64,000 nucleotides of DNA, from positions 186,001 to 250,000 of the forward strand of contig JBGSIC010000029.1 in assembly GCA_041751875.1 (NCBI GenBank), given 5' to 3'. The notes below the pieces were generated by a model, which saw nothing but the letters and a program-made list of their open reading frames with translations, was not told where the DNA came from and did no database searches. Made by a program: the position numbers and the translations under genes. Positions within the stretch are counted from its first letter, which is position 1, and each line of letters begins with the position of its first letter. The stretch comes from JBGSIC01 sp041751875 (GTDB taxonomy: Bacteria; Bdellovibrionota; FAC87; UBA2466; JACKAF01). Of this stretch, positions 26,130 to 34,790 are shown piece after piece.

Positions 26130-26732
26130 ATGGACAGTGTCAAGACCACGACCGTTTCCGATGCGCGCGATTTCTTCTTAAAAGAACTCTACGCGCTTGT
26201 GGAAAAACATGGGCTAAAGGCCGAGTTACCGGCAATTCAGTACCTCGCAGACTTGCTCATCCGCAATATCTCTTCTGAGCAGTTTTTCTCGCGCGACGCT
26301 GAAGGAAATCTTAAACAAGACACACTCGCGGAACTCTACTTGGAGTTCATGCAGGGTTCGCCGGAGAAACAGAAAGCGGCTTTGAAACGCCTGGGCGATC
26401 TTTGCATGCTTGTAACGGGGTTCTTCTCGCCCAGTCTCACTCGGAAGGCTGTCGATCTAGACTACTATTTTGGAATGGGCGGAGGAGCTTACTGGCAACT
26501 CGCGAATCTGCCATCGAGCAAAGATGCGAGTACCTATCTCGAGCTTTCGCAAAAATTTAAACCATTCTCCGATCTACTTGGCGAGTTCAGCGAGCGTAGT
26601 GGGATTCAGAATAATTCGGACTTGCTCCGCACTTATGAGCGCTGGCTTTTTACGGGTAACGAGCGATTAAAGAATCTGCTCTCCACCCATGGCATCGCGC
26701 CGTTGTCTATCAACCACAAAGTAAAACACTGA
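26130..26732 (+). CDS. Conserved-looking cytoplasmic protein of unknown function
   Basis: 200 residues, no signal peptide or membrane segment; predicted mainly helical. Not recognised. Visible blocks: DARDFFLKELYALVEKHG, LADLLIRNISSEQFFS, RLGDLCMLVTGFFSPSL and a Gly-rich YYFGMGGGAYWQLAN. Good Shine-Dalgarno AGGAG before ATG 26130. The next gene follows after 8 bp with its own GAGGAA, so the two form an operon. Base composition is like that of the neighbours. Confidence 0.7.
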   Translation: MDSVKTTTVSDARDFFLKELYALVEKHGLKAELPAIQYLADLLIRNISSEQFFSRDAEGNLKQDTLAELYLEFMQGSPEKQKAALKRLGDLCMLVTGFFSPSLTRKAVDLDYYFGMGGGAYWQLANLPSSKDASTYLELSQKFKPFSDLLGEFSERSGIQNNSDLLRTYERWLFTGNERLKNLLSTHGIAPLSINHKVKH

Positions 26733-26740
26733 GGAACCAA

Positions 26741-27430
26741 GTGTTCCGTGTCATTCGCCAAATTGAGCAGGCCCTGCACCAGCTTTACCACTTCGAGCTA
26801 CGTGTGCCCGCTGAGTTTTTCTTGATTGATGTCATGCCCAATGAAGGCTTTGCCATTGCCGGTTCGAAATGGGGTGGACAAGATTGGCAGGGAGCGCTCC
26901 TTGTTTATAACGAGGAACAAAGCCCGGACGAAGAGCCCGAAATCAGCTTGGGAATTTATTTAAGTGAAGGTGTGCGCACCCACCTGGAAACGCTAGAAGC
27001 CAAAAGTCCCGACGACTGGTCGCACGATGAGGTGGCAGCGTTTCTCACCGCAGCCGAAGAAATTAGCCATTTCCACTATTTTATTCACCACAGTCATGGT
27101 GGGCGTGCCGTGAGTTTGCTAGAAATGGAAGTGCAGGGCGAACTCGATAAATTTCTTCTTTTGTATTTTGTGAAATGGAATGCGCTTCAGGCCGAAAGCG
27201 TTTTTAACCATATCTATATTCAACTTTTTGAGACCTATTCGTTACCGCTCTGGCTGAATCCCGACCAACGTGTGCGCTACCAGGAAGCTTCTAAGCTTTC
27301 CCAGCGCTTTATCCGCAAACACCGCGCCGCACTTTTAGAGCAAGGCAAAATTCCCACGGTATTCCATGAATTGCGCCGCTTCTACCGCTGGGGCGCCATC
27401 GAAAAACTTAGCTACCTATCATCTCTTTAA
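26741..27430 (+). CDS. Protein of unknown function, partner of the preceding gene
   Basis: 229 residues starting at GTG 26741 with GAGGAA upstream. No signal peptide. A His/Glu-rich segment, TAAEEISHFHYFIHHSHGG, could bind metal; the E-E-x-x-H arrangement is suggestive only. The C-terminus is basic and helical (LSQRFIRKHRAALLEQGK). I recognise no family. Its stop codon lies on the first arm of a dispersed palindrome, with the convergent nuoN stop on the other arm. Confidence 0.68.
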   Translation: MFRVIRQIEQALHQLYHFELRVPAEFFLIDVMPNEGFAIAGSKWGGQDWQGALLVYNEEQSPDEEPEISLGIYLSEGVRTHLETLEAKSPDDWSHDEVAAFLTAAEEISHFHYFIHHSHGGRAVSLLEMEVQGELDKFLLLYFVKWNALQAESVFNHIYIQLFETYSLPLWLNPDQRVRYQEASKLSQRFIRKHRAALLEQGKIPTVFHELRRFYRWGAIEKLSYLSSL

Positions 27431-27528
27431 AAGGTGCCCATTGTTTTTGGACCGGGAAGGTGCCAGGTCACTTTCCGTACTGCGTCCGGAAAGTGCACAG
27501 GCACCGTCCAAAAAAAATGGGCACCTTT
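27430..27528. repeat. Dispersed nested palindrome, copy 3 (99 bp)
   Basis: Outer arms AAAGGTGCCCATT and AATGGGCACCTTT extend through TTTTTGGAC/GTCCAAAAA. The inner module matches copy 1 in opposite orientation (GGTGCCAGGTCACTTTCCG paired with CCGGAAAGTGCACAGGCACC, loop TACTGCGT). It spans the whole gap between two convergent genes, and its ends overlap the stop codons of both. T and A runs within the outer arms would let it terminate transcription in both directions. Confidence 0.82.
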
Positions 27529-29008
27529 AAAATAACTTTGGGAAGGCGGCGAGAACGAGCATGGAGAGCGCGGTAAACACAATCACGCCCAGTAAGAGCG
27601 GTTGCTTGCGCGCCAAAGTGAGTTCGGTTTTCCCTTCCTTCATGTAGAGATAAACCAAGATACGTAAATAGTAGTACGCGCCAATCAGACTACTTACTAC
27701 CGCGAGAATAACGGTGATGGTGTGACCCGCTTTGATCGCTTCTAAAAACACCAGATACTTGGCCAAGAAACCCGCGGTCGGGGGAATGCCTGCCGCCGAT
27801 AACACCAAAAGCGCCACACATGCACCGAGCCAAGGTTTAGAGAAACCCAAGCCTGAGAGTTCATAGATATTGGTGGTTTTCTCGTGCATCTCAATGAAAC
27901 TTACGGCGGCAAAAAAGCCGAGGAAAGTCAGCCCATAAGTGAAAAGGTAGTAATAAAGAGCCTCAAACTGAGGGGCGCCCCCCGCAGAGACAGAGGTAAG
28001 CGCAAGAATCAGATAACCGGCGTGACTGATGCTGGAGTAAGCAAACAGGCGCTTGAGATTGTCTTGCTTTAACGCCGCCAGATTTCCCCAGAACATGGAA
28101 ACCACGGCCAAAGCGTTGAGCATGACCACCCAGCGGTCGGACAAGGGCAAAAGCACTCCCCAGAACAAACGAGCCAGTAAGGCAAAGCCCGCCAGCTTAA
28201 CAGCACTTCCCATGAAAGCGGTTACCGGCGTAGAAGCGCCTTCGTAGGTATCCGGTACCCACATGTGGAAGGGCGCGAGTCCCACTTTAAAGCCACCCGC
28301 CACAATCAATAGCGCGATGGCCGCAAGCGTGAAGATGAGCATTTCGGGCGGCGAGTTGGCGTAAGCCAGATAGTCTGCAATCCGTTTGGCGAGAGTGGTG
28401 AGGTGAAGGGTGCCATAATTGCTGTAGAGAAAAGCCATCCCCAAGACCAAAAGCACCGTCGCGAAAGAGCCAAATAGGAAGTATTTCAGTGCCGCTTCGG
28501 CCCCCTTGTGATCCCCTTTCTGAGCGCCTACCAAAATATAGCTTGGTAAGGATAGGAGTTCCAAGGCCAGGAAGAGAATAAGTAAGCTATTTGCGGAGAT
28601 CAAAAAGTAGATGCCCATGGAAACGAACAGGACGAGGAGATAAATTTCTCGAGGACCCTCGCGGTGAGTGAAGTGAAAATGCACTAGGATCAGCGAAATA
28701 AGCGTAAAAACACCCGCTGCAAAGAAAAACGCTAAGCTAAAAATATCAAGCCGGTACTGTTCATGAAATTCGGCCAGCCACGTGGGCGCCACAGAAAGTG
28801 CTTCCGCGGTGGGTGCCCCAATACCTTCTCTCCATAAGAATAACGTGCAAGCCAGAGAACACAGAACGCCAAAACAACTCAAGGCGAACTTGGCCCGCTG
28901 AAGGCTGACTTTCGGAAAGCATTCTAGAATGGTCACGCCGATAGCGGACAAGACGATAGCGAGAATGGGGCTTAAGGGTACAAAAAATTGATTTACCAAG
29001 TTATTCAC
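27527..29008 (-). CDS. nuoN: NADH-quinone oxidoreductase subunit N, set A
   Basis: 493 residues, antiporter-like proton-pumping subunit of the complex I membrane arm, about 14 helices. LELLSLPSYILVG carries the conserved Glu on helix 5. FKVGLAPFHMWVPDTYEGASTPVTAF contains the key Lys and the family signature, quoted here in two parts: FKVGLAPFHMW and DTYEGASTPVTAF. GTG 29008 (MNNLVNQFF) has GAGG about 9 nt upstream; GTG 29023 is the alternative. Overlaps the end of nuoM by 8 bp. Last gene of set A, ending in a palindrome. Confidence 0.93.
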   Translation of the reverse strand: MNNLVNQFFVPLSPILAIVLSAIGVTILECFPKVSLQRAKFALSCFGVLCSLACTLFLWREGIGAPTAEALSVAPTWLAEFHEQYRLDIFSLAFFFAAGVFTLISLILVHFHFTHREGPREIYLLVLFVSMGIYFLISANSLLILFLALELLSLPSYILVGAQKGDHKGAEAALKYFLFGSFATVLLVLGMAFLYSNYGTLHLTTLAKRIADYLAYANSPPEMLIFTLAAIALLIVAGGFKVGLAPFHMWVPDTYEGASTPVTAFMGSAVKLAGFALLARLFWGVLLPLSDRWVVMLNALAVVSMFWGNLAALKQDNLKRLFAYSSISHAGYLILALTSVSAGGAPQFEALYYYLFTYGLTFLGFFAAVSFIEMHEKTTNIYELSGLGFSKPWLGACVALLVLSAAGIPPTAGFLAKYLVFLEAIKAGHTITVILAVVSSLIGAYYYLRILVYLYMKEGKTELTLARKQPLLLGVIVFTALSMLVLAAFPKLF

Positions 29009-30560
29009 GAGGGCCCGCCTCACCTTCTACAGAATCTCTCGGGGGGAGGATCACAGAGGCCGTTTCCCTGTTTCCGGAATTCTGACTCCAGTAAACGTCC
29101 AGGGAGGGTTTAATTTTACCTAAAAGAGATTGCGGGGCGACGCCCAACCAAACGATGAACAGACTCAAAACTCCCAACAAAAATGCCTCACGCGGATTGA
29201 TGTCTTTTACCGAAAGGTTTTCTTCATTTTTCACTGGGCCCCAAATCACCGCACGCAACATCACCAAGGTGTAAACGGCGGCAAACACGACGCCACTCAC
29301 AGCGACGGTTGCCCAAAGAGGATGGGTTTGAAAAGTGCCCAACAGAATCAAAAATTCACCGACAAAACCATTCAGTCCCGGAACTCCCATACTGGAACAG
29401 GAAATCAACACGAGGAAGAACGCGTACCAAGGAATCACTTTGGCAAGCCCACCAAACTCACTCAGCTTGCGTGTGTGGCGTCTGTCGTACAAAATACCCA
29501 CGAGAAGAAATAATCCACCCGTCGACAGCCCGTGGTTTACCATTTGCAGAACCGCGCCGGAGAGTGCTTCAGGGCTCAATGCGCAAATCCCCACGACAAT
29601 AAAGCCCAAATGGCTCACTGAAGAGTAGGCAACCATGCGCTTGGCATCTTCTTGTTGGAACGCGACCCAAGCGCCGTACACAATCCCCACTAGTCCCAGT
29701 ACCGCGATAATAGGACTAAAGCGCGCAAAGGCATCGGGAGTAAGTGGTACGCAGAAACGAAGAAGTCCGTAGGTTCCCATCTTCAAGAGAACAGCCGCCA
29801 AGATAATACTGCCACCGGTGGGGGCCTGGGTGTGCGCGTCGGGCAACCAAGTATGCAAAGGGAAAAGAGGTACCTTGATGCAGAACGCGAGTGCAAAAGC
29901 GAGAAAAACCCATTCCTGTGCGGTAAGTCCCCAAAGCACCGGGTCGGTGGAGAACTTAATGTAGCCCAGTGAAGCGATATCAGCGGTGTAGGTCCCGAAC
30001 TGAGCGTGATAGCTCGTGTACAGCCAGAAAATAGCGACGAGCATGAGCAAACTCCCGGCAAACGTTACCAGGAAGAATTTCAAGGCGGCGTAAATCCGCT
30101 CGGAGCTGCCCCACACGCCGATAATAAGAATCATCGGGATCAGCACAAATTCCCAAAAAATGTAAAAGAGGAAAATATCGGTCGCAAGAAAGGTGCCCGC
30201 CATTGCGGCATCCAGCACGAGAAAACAAATCGTAAGCACGCGTGCGTGGTTTGTAATCCCCCAGCTAGCCAAAAGCGCAATGGGCATGATGAATTTGGAT
30301 AAAAGCAGAAGCGGTAAACTAAGTCCGTCTACACCGAGAGCGAAGTTGATTTGGTAGCGCGTGATCCAGGGAACACGAAGGACCATTTGGAAACCGTTGA
30401 GAGCCTCGGGAATAAAACGCTCGTAAATAAGACACGCAAGGAGTAGGCCCACCACGGTTGAGGCAACCGCCACTATTTTACTTACTTTAACCGGCAACAG
30501 AGCGCACACGACTGCTGTCAAAAGCGGTAGAAGGATAGTCCAGAGGAGTAAGTTATCCAT
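29001..30560 (-). CDS. nuoM: NADH-quinone oxidoreductase subunit M, set A
   Basis: 519 residues, antiporter-like subunit. FWEFVLIPMILIIGVWG holds the conserved helix-5 Glu. FCIKVPLFPLHTWLPDAH and QAPTGGSIILAAVLLKMGTYG are the NuoM signature with the pumping Lys. Later YSSVSHLGFIVVG with a central Lys upstream (EDAKRMVAYSS). Shares one base with the end of nuoL (TAATG). Has 19-residue polar C-terminal tail. Compared with the set B NuoM the sequence is clearly diverged, though motifs match. Confidence 0.94.
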   Translation of the reverse strand: MDNLLLWTILLPLLTAVVCALLPVKVSKIVAVASTVVGLLLACLIYERFIPEALNGFQMVLRVPWITRYQINFALGVDGLSLPLLLLSKFIMPIALLASWGITNHARVLTICFLVLDAAMAGTFLATDIFLFYIFWEFVLIPMILIIGVWGSSERIYAALKFFLVTFAGSLLMLVAIFWLYTSYHAQFGTYTADIASLGYIKFSTDPVLWGLTAQEWVFLAFALAFCIKVPLFPLHTWLPDAHTQAPTGGSIILAAVLLKMGTYGLLRFCVPLTPDAFARFSPIIAVLGLVGIVYGAWVAFQQEDAKRMVAYSSVSHLGFIVVGICALSPEALSGAVLQMVNHGLSTGGLFLLVGILYDRRHTRKLSEFGGLAKVIPWYAFFLVLISCSSMGVPGLNGFVGEFLILLGTFQTHPLWATVAVSGVVFAAVYTLVMLRAVIWGPVKNEENLSVKDINPREAFLLGVLSLFIVWLGVAPQSLLGKIKPSLDVYWSQNSGNRETASVILPPRDSVEGEAGPRE

Positions 30561-32452
30561 TAGACCACCAACCCCCTAAGCGCCCACCACAGTAAGACGA
30601 GGCCGCCTAAGACCATGATCCAAAGATGAACTTGAACCGCACCTACCTGAACCAAACTGAGCGCTGTTCCGCCAACGCGAGCAAGCCTCGCAGGGAAAAG
30701 CACAGTAACGTCAATGGCGCGATCGATAATGCGGGACGAAAAGCGGCAGAGCGCCTTAAAGGGTAAAACGATCGTAAGTTCATAAAGCTCATCGATATAC
30801 CATTTGCCCAGTAGCAACTTATAAAGAGGAGAGAAAGCTCGCGCGAGTTTCTCGCCTGTACCGGTGCCTTTTCGATAGATCACAAAGGCCGTCCCGATTC
30901 CCAGCGCCGCTACCGCGACGGCTACGCTCATCGCGCCGATTTCACCCAAGAAAGCATGCGTTTCTTGCCAGGCGGGTAGAACGGGCGACAAGAGCTGGCC
31001 AAAGTAGTCGGGCAACATGTGCAATCCGTGCGGCATGCCGACCAAACCGGCAAAGGCACTTCCCACCGCCAATACGGCAAGCGGGATCCAAAGAAGAGCC
31101 GACCCCTCATGCGGATGGGCTTCGCCTCGGTAATCGCCGAAGAAAATAAGTAGATAAAAACGCGTCATGTAAAAGGCGGTTAGTAGGGAGGCGAGGCTTG
31201 CTACTCCCCACAAGAGCACATCTCCGGTGGGAGACGCGAGCGCGGCGAAAAGAATCGCATCTTTGCTAAAGAATCCAGAGAAGGGGGGCAAACCACAAAT
31301 GGCCGCGACCGCGATACTCGAAAAGAGGAAAGTCAGCGGGAAGTGCTTCCGCAGTCCACCCATTTTGAAAATATCTTGCTCACCATGCAATCCGTGAATG
31401 ATGGCACCCGCGGCCAAGAAAAGAAGGGCTTTGAAAAAGGCGTGAGTCATGACGTGAAAAAGAGCCGCGCTGTAAGCGCCCACGCCGAGAGCAACGAACA
31501 TCAAGCCCAGCTGACTGACAGTCGAGTACGCGAGAATTTTTTTGATGTCTTTCTGTACCAGCGCAATGGTTGCCGCAAAAAGAGCGGTGAATGCTCCCGT
31601 GTAAGCCATCCACTGACTGACGTCGGGAGAAACCTGAAAGAGAAACGCCGTGCGTGCGACGAGGTAGATACCCGCCGTTACCATCGTCGCCGCGTGAATG
31701 AGAGCACTAACGGGAGTTGGGCCGGCCATCGCGTCAGGGAGCCATGTAAAGAGCGGGATCTGCGCAGACTTGCCGGTGGCGCCCACAAACAGACAAAGCG
31801 CTGCCATTTCCAACCACCAAACGCTCAGACTATTGGAAGTCGCTGTGAGATGCGCCATTTCCGTGAAGGTGACACTTTTGAATTGCTGGTAGCAAATAAA
31901 GACGCCCAAAAGGAAAGCCGCATCCCCAATGCGGTTCATGACAAAAGCCTTCATACCGGCGTTTGCCTTATCAATGTCTTCGTACCAATACCCAATTAAA
32001 AGGTAAGAACAAAGTCCCACCCCTTCCCACCCGACAAAGAGGACGGGCAAACTGTCTCCGAGTACCAAAAGCAGCATCGCAGAAAGAAACAGATTCAAGT
32101 AAGCAAAGTAGCGGTAGGGACTTTTCTCTTCATCCATGTACCCGATCGAAAAGAGATGAATGAGTGTGCCAATGCCGGTGATCACGAGAGTCATCACCAA
32201 GGTCAGCGCATCGAAGCGTAAGCCCCAATTAAGAACGAAGGGTCCCGCGCTCATCCAAGGCAACGCCGCCGAAAGCGGCGTACCGGTTTCGAAGTAGTTC
32301 AGGGAGAGTGAGAGTGCGAGTAAAAAACAGGCTGCAGAACATGCGGTGGCAATACCACCCGCTACGCGGGTGTGCTTTGAGCGCAGCACGAGCCCGTTCA
32401 AGATGGCTCCTAGAAGCGGGATAAGAATAAGACCAAACAGCACAACCTGCAT
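30560..32452 (-). CDS. nuoL: NADH-quinone oxidoreductase subunit L, set A
   Basis: 630 residues, the distal antiporter-like subunit. Signature GWEGVGLCSYLLIGYWYE contains the helix-5 acidic residue. GKSAQIPLFTWLPDAMAGPT has the pumping Lys, followed by PVSALIHAATMVTAGIYL. DIKKILAYSTVSQLGLM has the central Lys. A C-terminal lateral helix and a final transmembrane segment (HLWIMVLGGLVLLWWALRG) complete it. Length is normal, about 60 residues shorter than its set B counterpart. Starts 1 bp after nuoK. Confidence 0.95.
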   Translation of the reverse strand: MQVVLFGLILIPLLGAILNGLVLRSKHTRVAGGIATACSAACFLLALSLSLNYFETGTPLSAALPWMSAGPFVLNWGLRFDALTLVMTLVITGIGTLIHLFSIGYMDEEKSPYRYFAYLNLFLSAMLLLVLGDSLPVLFVGWEGVGLCSYLLIGYWYEDIDKANAGMKAFVMNRIGDAAFLLGVFICYQQFKSVTFTEMAHLTATSNSLSVWWLEMAALCLFVGATGKSAQIPLFTWLPDAMAGPTPVSALIHAATMVTAGIYLVARTAFLFQVSPDVSQWMAYTGAFTALFAATIALVQKDIKKILAYSTVSQLGLMFVALGVGAYSAALFHVMTHAFFKALLFLAAGAIIHGLHGEQDIFKMGGLRKHFPLTFLFSSIAVAAICGLPPFSGFFSKDAILFAALASPTGDVLLWGVASLASLLTAFYMTRFYLLIFFGDYRGEAHPHEGSALLWIPLAVLAVGSAFAGLVGMPHGLHMLPDYFGQLLSPVLPAWQETHAFLGEIGAMSVAVAVAALGIGTAFVIYRKGTGTGEKLARAFSPLYKLLLGKWYIDELYELTIVLPFKALCRFSSRIIDRAIDVTVLFPARLARVGGTALSLVQVGAVQVHLWIMVLGGLVLLWWALRGLVV

Positions 32453-32453
32453 G

Positions 32454-32771
32454 CTAACCCTTCAAACTCTTAAATAGATCGACGTGCACACTGCCTTTAA
32501 GTCGATACAAATTCAAAATAATACCGAGTCCCACCGCGGCTTCCGCTGCGGCGACCGTGATAATAAAAATCACAAAAATAATGCCTTCCGGGTGACTCGA
32601 GCGCATTGATACCTCAACCAAGAATAAGTTGAGAGCATTGAGCATGAGCTCAATGCACATCAAAACGACGATGCCATTTTTGCGAATTAAGAAACCGAAA
32701 AGACCCAGCGCAAACAGACACGCGGCGATGTAATGCGACCATTGGGCTAGGGTGGAAGGAATAGGTATCAC
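32454..32771 (-). CDS. nuoK: NADH-quinone oxidoreductase subunit K, set A
   Basis: 105 residues, three membrane helices, the MrpC-like subunit. VVLMCIELMLNALNLFLVE holds the conserved membrane Glu on helix 2, and ITVAAAEAAVGLGIILNLYR the second Glu on helix 3. Overlaps nuoJ by 4 bp. Only the Glu-containing motifs align closely with the NuoK of set B, so the two are ancient paralogues or of separate origin. Confidence 0.95.
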   Translation of the reverse strand: MIPIPSTLAQWSHYIAACLFALGLFGFLIRKNGIVVLMCIELMLNALNLFLVEVSMRSSHPEGIIFVIFIITVAAAEAAVGLGIILNLYRLKGSVHVDLFKSLKG

Positions 32772-33277
32772 TTGTGAGGTCCCTCCTTACTGTCTGGTCG
32801 CGCCAGCACGCAAACACCAATAATGAGTGCCAGCAAAAACAACGACAAAATTTCAAAAGGCCACAAATACTTTGTAAAGAGAAGATGCGAAATGACCCGC
32901 ATGTCCTGAGACACAAGGACTTTTTCGCTCGCGAAATAACTCCCTCGGTTCATCGCTCTCAAAATGAGAAGCGAAAAAAACCATACTGTTGCGCCGGATA
33001 GCATGACAGCGAGCCCCGAGCCAGTATCTAGCGACGATTCCTTTTTCAAGTCGAGAAGCATCACCACGAATACGAAAAGCACCACGATGGCGCCCGTGTA
33101 GATGAGAATCTGGAGCATCGCGATGAAGTTTGAGCCCCATAAGACATAAAGCGCTGACAAGCCAAAAAAAGCGATCACCATACTAAAGGCGCTAAAAATG
33201 GCGTGACGGGCCACCACCACCCCAAGTCCGCCTAGGATGGTTAATATACCGAACGCAATAAAAAGCCCGTCTCTCAT
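32768..33277 (-). CDS. nuoJ: NADH-quinone oxidoreductase subunit J, set A
   Basis: 169 residues, five hydrophobic segments. Helix 3 motif AMLQILIYTGAIVVLFVFVVML is the NuoJ signature (quoted as MLQILIYTGAIVVLFVFVV), containing the Tyr and the pi-bulge region. The N-terminus GGLGVVVARHAIFSAF is also typical. ATGA overlaps with nuoH upstream and nuoK downstream. Confidence 0.94.
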   Translation of the reverse strand: MRDGLFIAFGILTILGGLGVVVARHAIFSAFSMVIAFFGLSALYVLWGSNFIAMLQILIYTGAIVVLFVFVVMLLDLKKESSLDTGSGLAVMLSGATVWFFSLLILRAMNRGSYFASEKVLVSQDMRVISHLLFTKYLWPFEILSLFLLALIIGVCVLARPDSKEGPHK

Positions 33278-34338
33278 CGGCCCTCCACTAAATAGAGCAC
33301 GATCGCAGTCACGATAATATTCAGCAGGCCCAATGGAAGTAGGTTCTTCCAGCCGACGCGCATGAGTTGGTCAAAGCGAAAGCGTGGGATGGTCCAACGG
33401 ACCCAGACAAACACAATCATAAAGAAGCTCAGTTTCACGGTAAAGGTTGCTACCTGCAATAAAGCGAGCAGGTTGCGCGAGCCCAAGAGTTCCAACAGCC
33501 GAGCGTCAGTAATCCAGGGTAAATGCCAGCCCCCGAAATAAAGGGTGGTCATTAGTCCCGAGGCAGTAGCGAGATTGATATACTCCGCCATAAAAAATAC
33601 AGCGAACTTCATGCTTCCGTACTCGGTATGGTAACCGCCGACAAGCTCGGCCTCCGATTCGGGTAGATCGAAAGGGAGTCGGTTTGTTTCCGCAAAAAGG
33701 GCGATGAAAAAGATGAGAAAACCCAACGGCTGGTACCAAATGCCCCAGTTGGGAAGAAAGCCGAAGAGCGTGCCTTCTTGAGCAAAGACCATCTGTCGCA
33801 AATTAAAAGTACCGTAGAACATGACAGCGTTGGCGGCAGCAAGGGCTAGGGGGATTTCATAGCTAATGACCTGCGCAGAGGACCGCATGGCACCTAGTAA
33901 GGAGAACTTATTGCTCGACGCCCATCCACCAAACAAAATGCCGTACACGCCAAGACTTCCAATCGACAAAACAAACAGCAGGCCCACATCTAGGTCGGCC
34001 ACCTGCAAAAGCACGTCACGGCCGAAAAATACGGCGTAATCACCAATCGGGATCGCGCAAACGACCAACGACGCCGGCAAAAGAATCAAAAATGGGGCGA
34101 TTGCGTAGAGAAACTTATTCACCTCTTTGGGAATAGGGTCCTCTTTAAAGAGAAACTTAAGCGCATCGGCGACCGGTTGGAGCAAACCAAACGGGCCTAC
34201 GCGGTTGGGCCCTGGGCGATCCTGAATCAGAGCGGCCCCTTTGCGTTCCACCCAAATCATGATGGGTACAACTTGAATGAACGCCACGTAGATGACCGCG
34301 GTACGAACGAAGATGATGGTGAGATCTAACCAATCCAT
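33274..34338 (-). CDS. nuoH: NADH-quinone oxidoreductase subunit H, set A
   Basis: 354 residues, eight-helix subunit that forms the quinone channel with the peripheral arm. MIWVERKGAALIQDRPGPNR (NuoH signature 1, exactly the E-R-K...R-x-G-P-N-R pattern) and AETNRLPFDLPESEAELVGG (signature 2, with the conserved Glu/Asp loop) are both intact, as is the FKEDPIPK loop. Lies 7 bp after nuoA. Confidence 0.95.
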   Translation of the reverse strand: MDWLDLTIIFVRTAVIYVAFIQVVPIMIWVERKGAALIQDRPGPNRVGPFGLLQPVADALKFLFKEDPIPKEVNKFLYAIAPFLILLPASLVVCAIPIGDYAVFFGRDVLLQVADLDVGLLFVLSIGSLGVYGILFGGWASSNKFSLLGAMRSSAQVISYEIPLALAAANAVMFYGTFNLRQMVFAQEGTLFGFLPNWGIWYQPLGFLIFFIALFAETNRLPFDLPESEAELVGGYHTEYGSMKFAVFFMAEYINLATASGLMTTLYFGGWHLPWITDARLLELLGSRNLLALLQVATFTVKLSFFMIVFVWVRWTIPRFRFDQLMRVGWKNLLPLGLLNIIVTAIVLYLVEGR

Positions 34339-34345
34339 TTAAGCG

Positions 34346-34717
34346 TCAATCCACATTCAAGTATTTGTTTCGGAACACGTAGACCAATCCCAAGACTACA
34401 AAAAAGCTAAAAACAAGCATTCCAACCAGCAAGGTGCCATCGACAGCTAACGACTCCCGGTAAATCAGTGCCCAGGGCAAGAAGAAGGCGCCTTCCACGT
34501 CAAAGAGCAAAAAAATCACGGCGATCAAATAAAACCGAAACTGGAAAGGGAGTTTGGTAGAGGTTTGCGCTGCTGGTTCGTAAACACCGCATTCATAGGG
34601 CGAGAGTTTTATCCGACCACGCACACGCGGGCCGAGCACACTAGTGATGAAATAAATGGCTCCGCTCAACAGCAGCGCGAGCACAAACATAATGACTACT
34701 GGGATAAACGCTTCCAC
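34346..34717 (-). CDS. nuoA: NADH-quinone oxidoreductase subunit A, set A
   Basis: 123 residues, three helices. The loop SPYECGVYEP carries the conserved Cys that lines the quinone site, and RFYLIAVIFLLFDVEGAFF is the family signature with acidic residues in helix 2. AGGAG lies 8-9 nt before its start. It is 73 bp downstream of nuoN of set B with no strong terminator between, so both sets may be on one transcript. Confidence 0.95.
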   Translation of the reverse strand: MEAFIPVVIMFVLALLLSGAIYFITSVLGPRVRGRIKLSPYECGVYEPAAQTSTKLPFQFRFYLIAVIFLLFDVEGAFFLPWALIYRESLAVDGTLLVGMLVFSFFVVLGLVYVFRNKYLNVD

Positions 34718-34790
34718 AGGTCACTCCTAGAAGACCGTTATTGCTAGGGACTTACGCGGCACCTAAAAACAACGGAGCCTTCGCTTCTTT

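Noticed and set aside
31343..31999. 218-codon plus-strand frame antisense to nuoL of set A
   Set aside because: It is the mirror of a strongly supported membrane protein gene; the translation is charged and His/Arg-rich, as is usual for antisense of hydrophobic helices.
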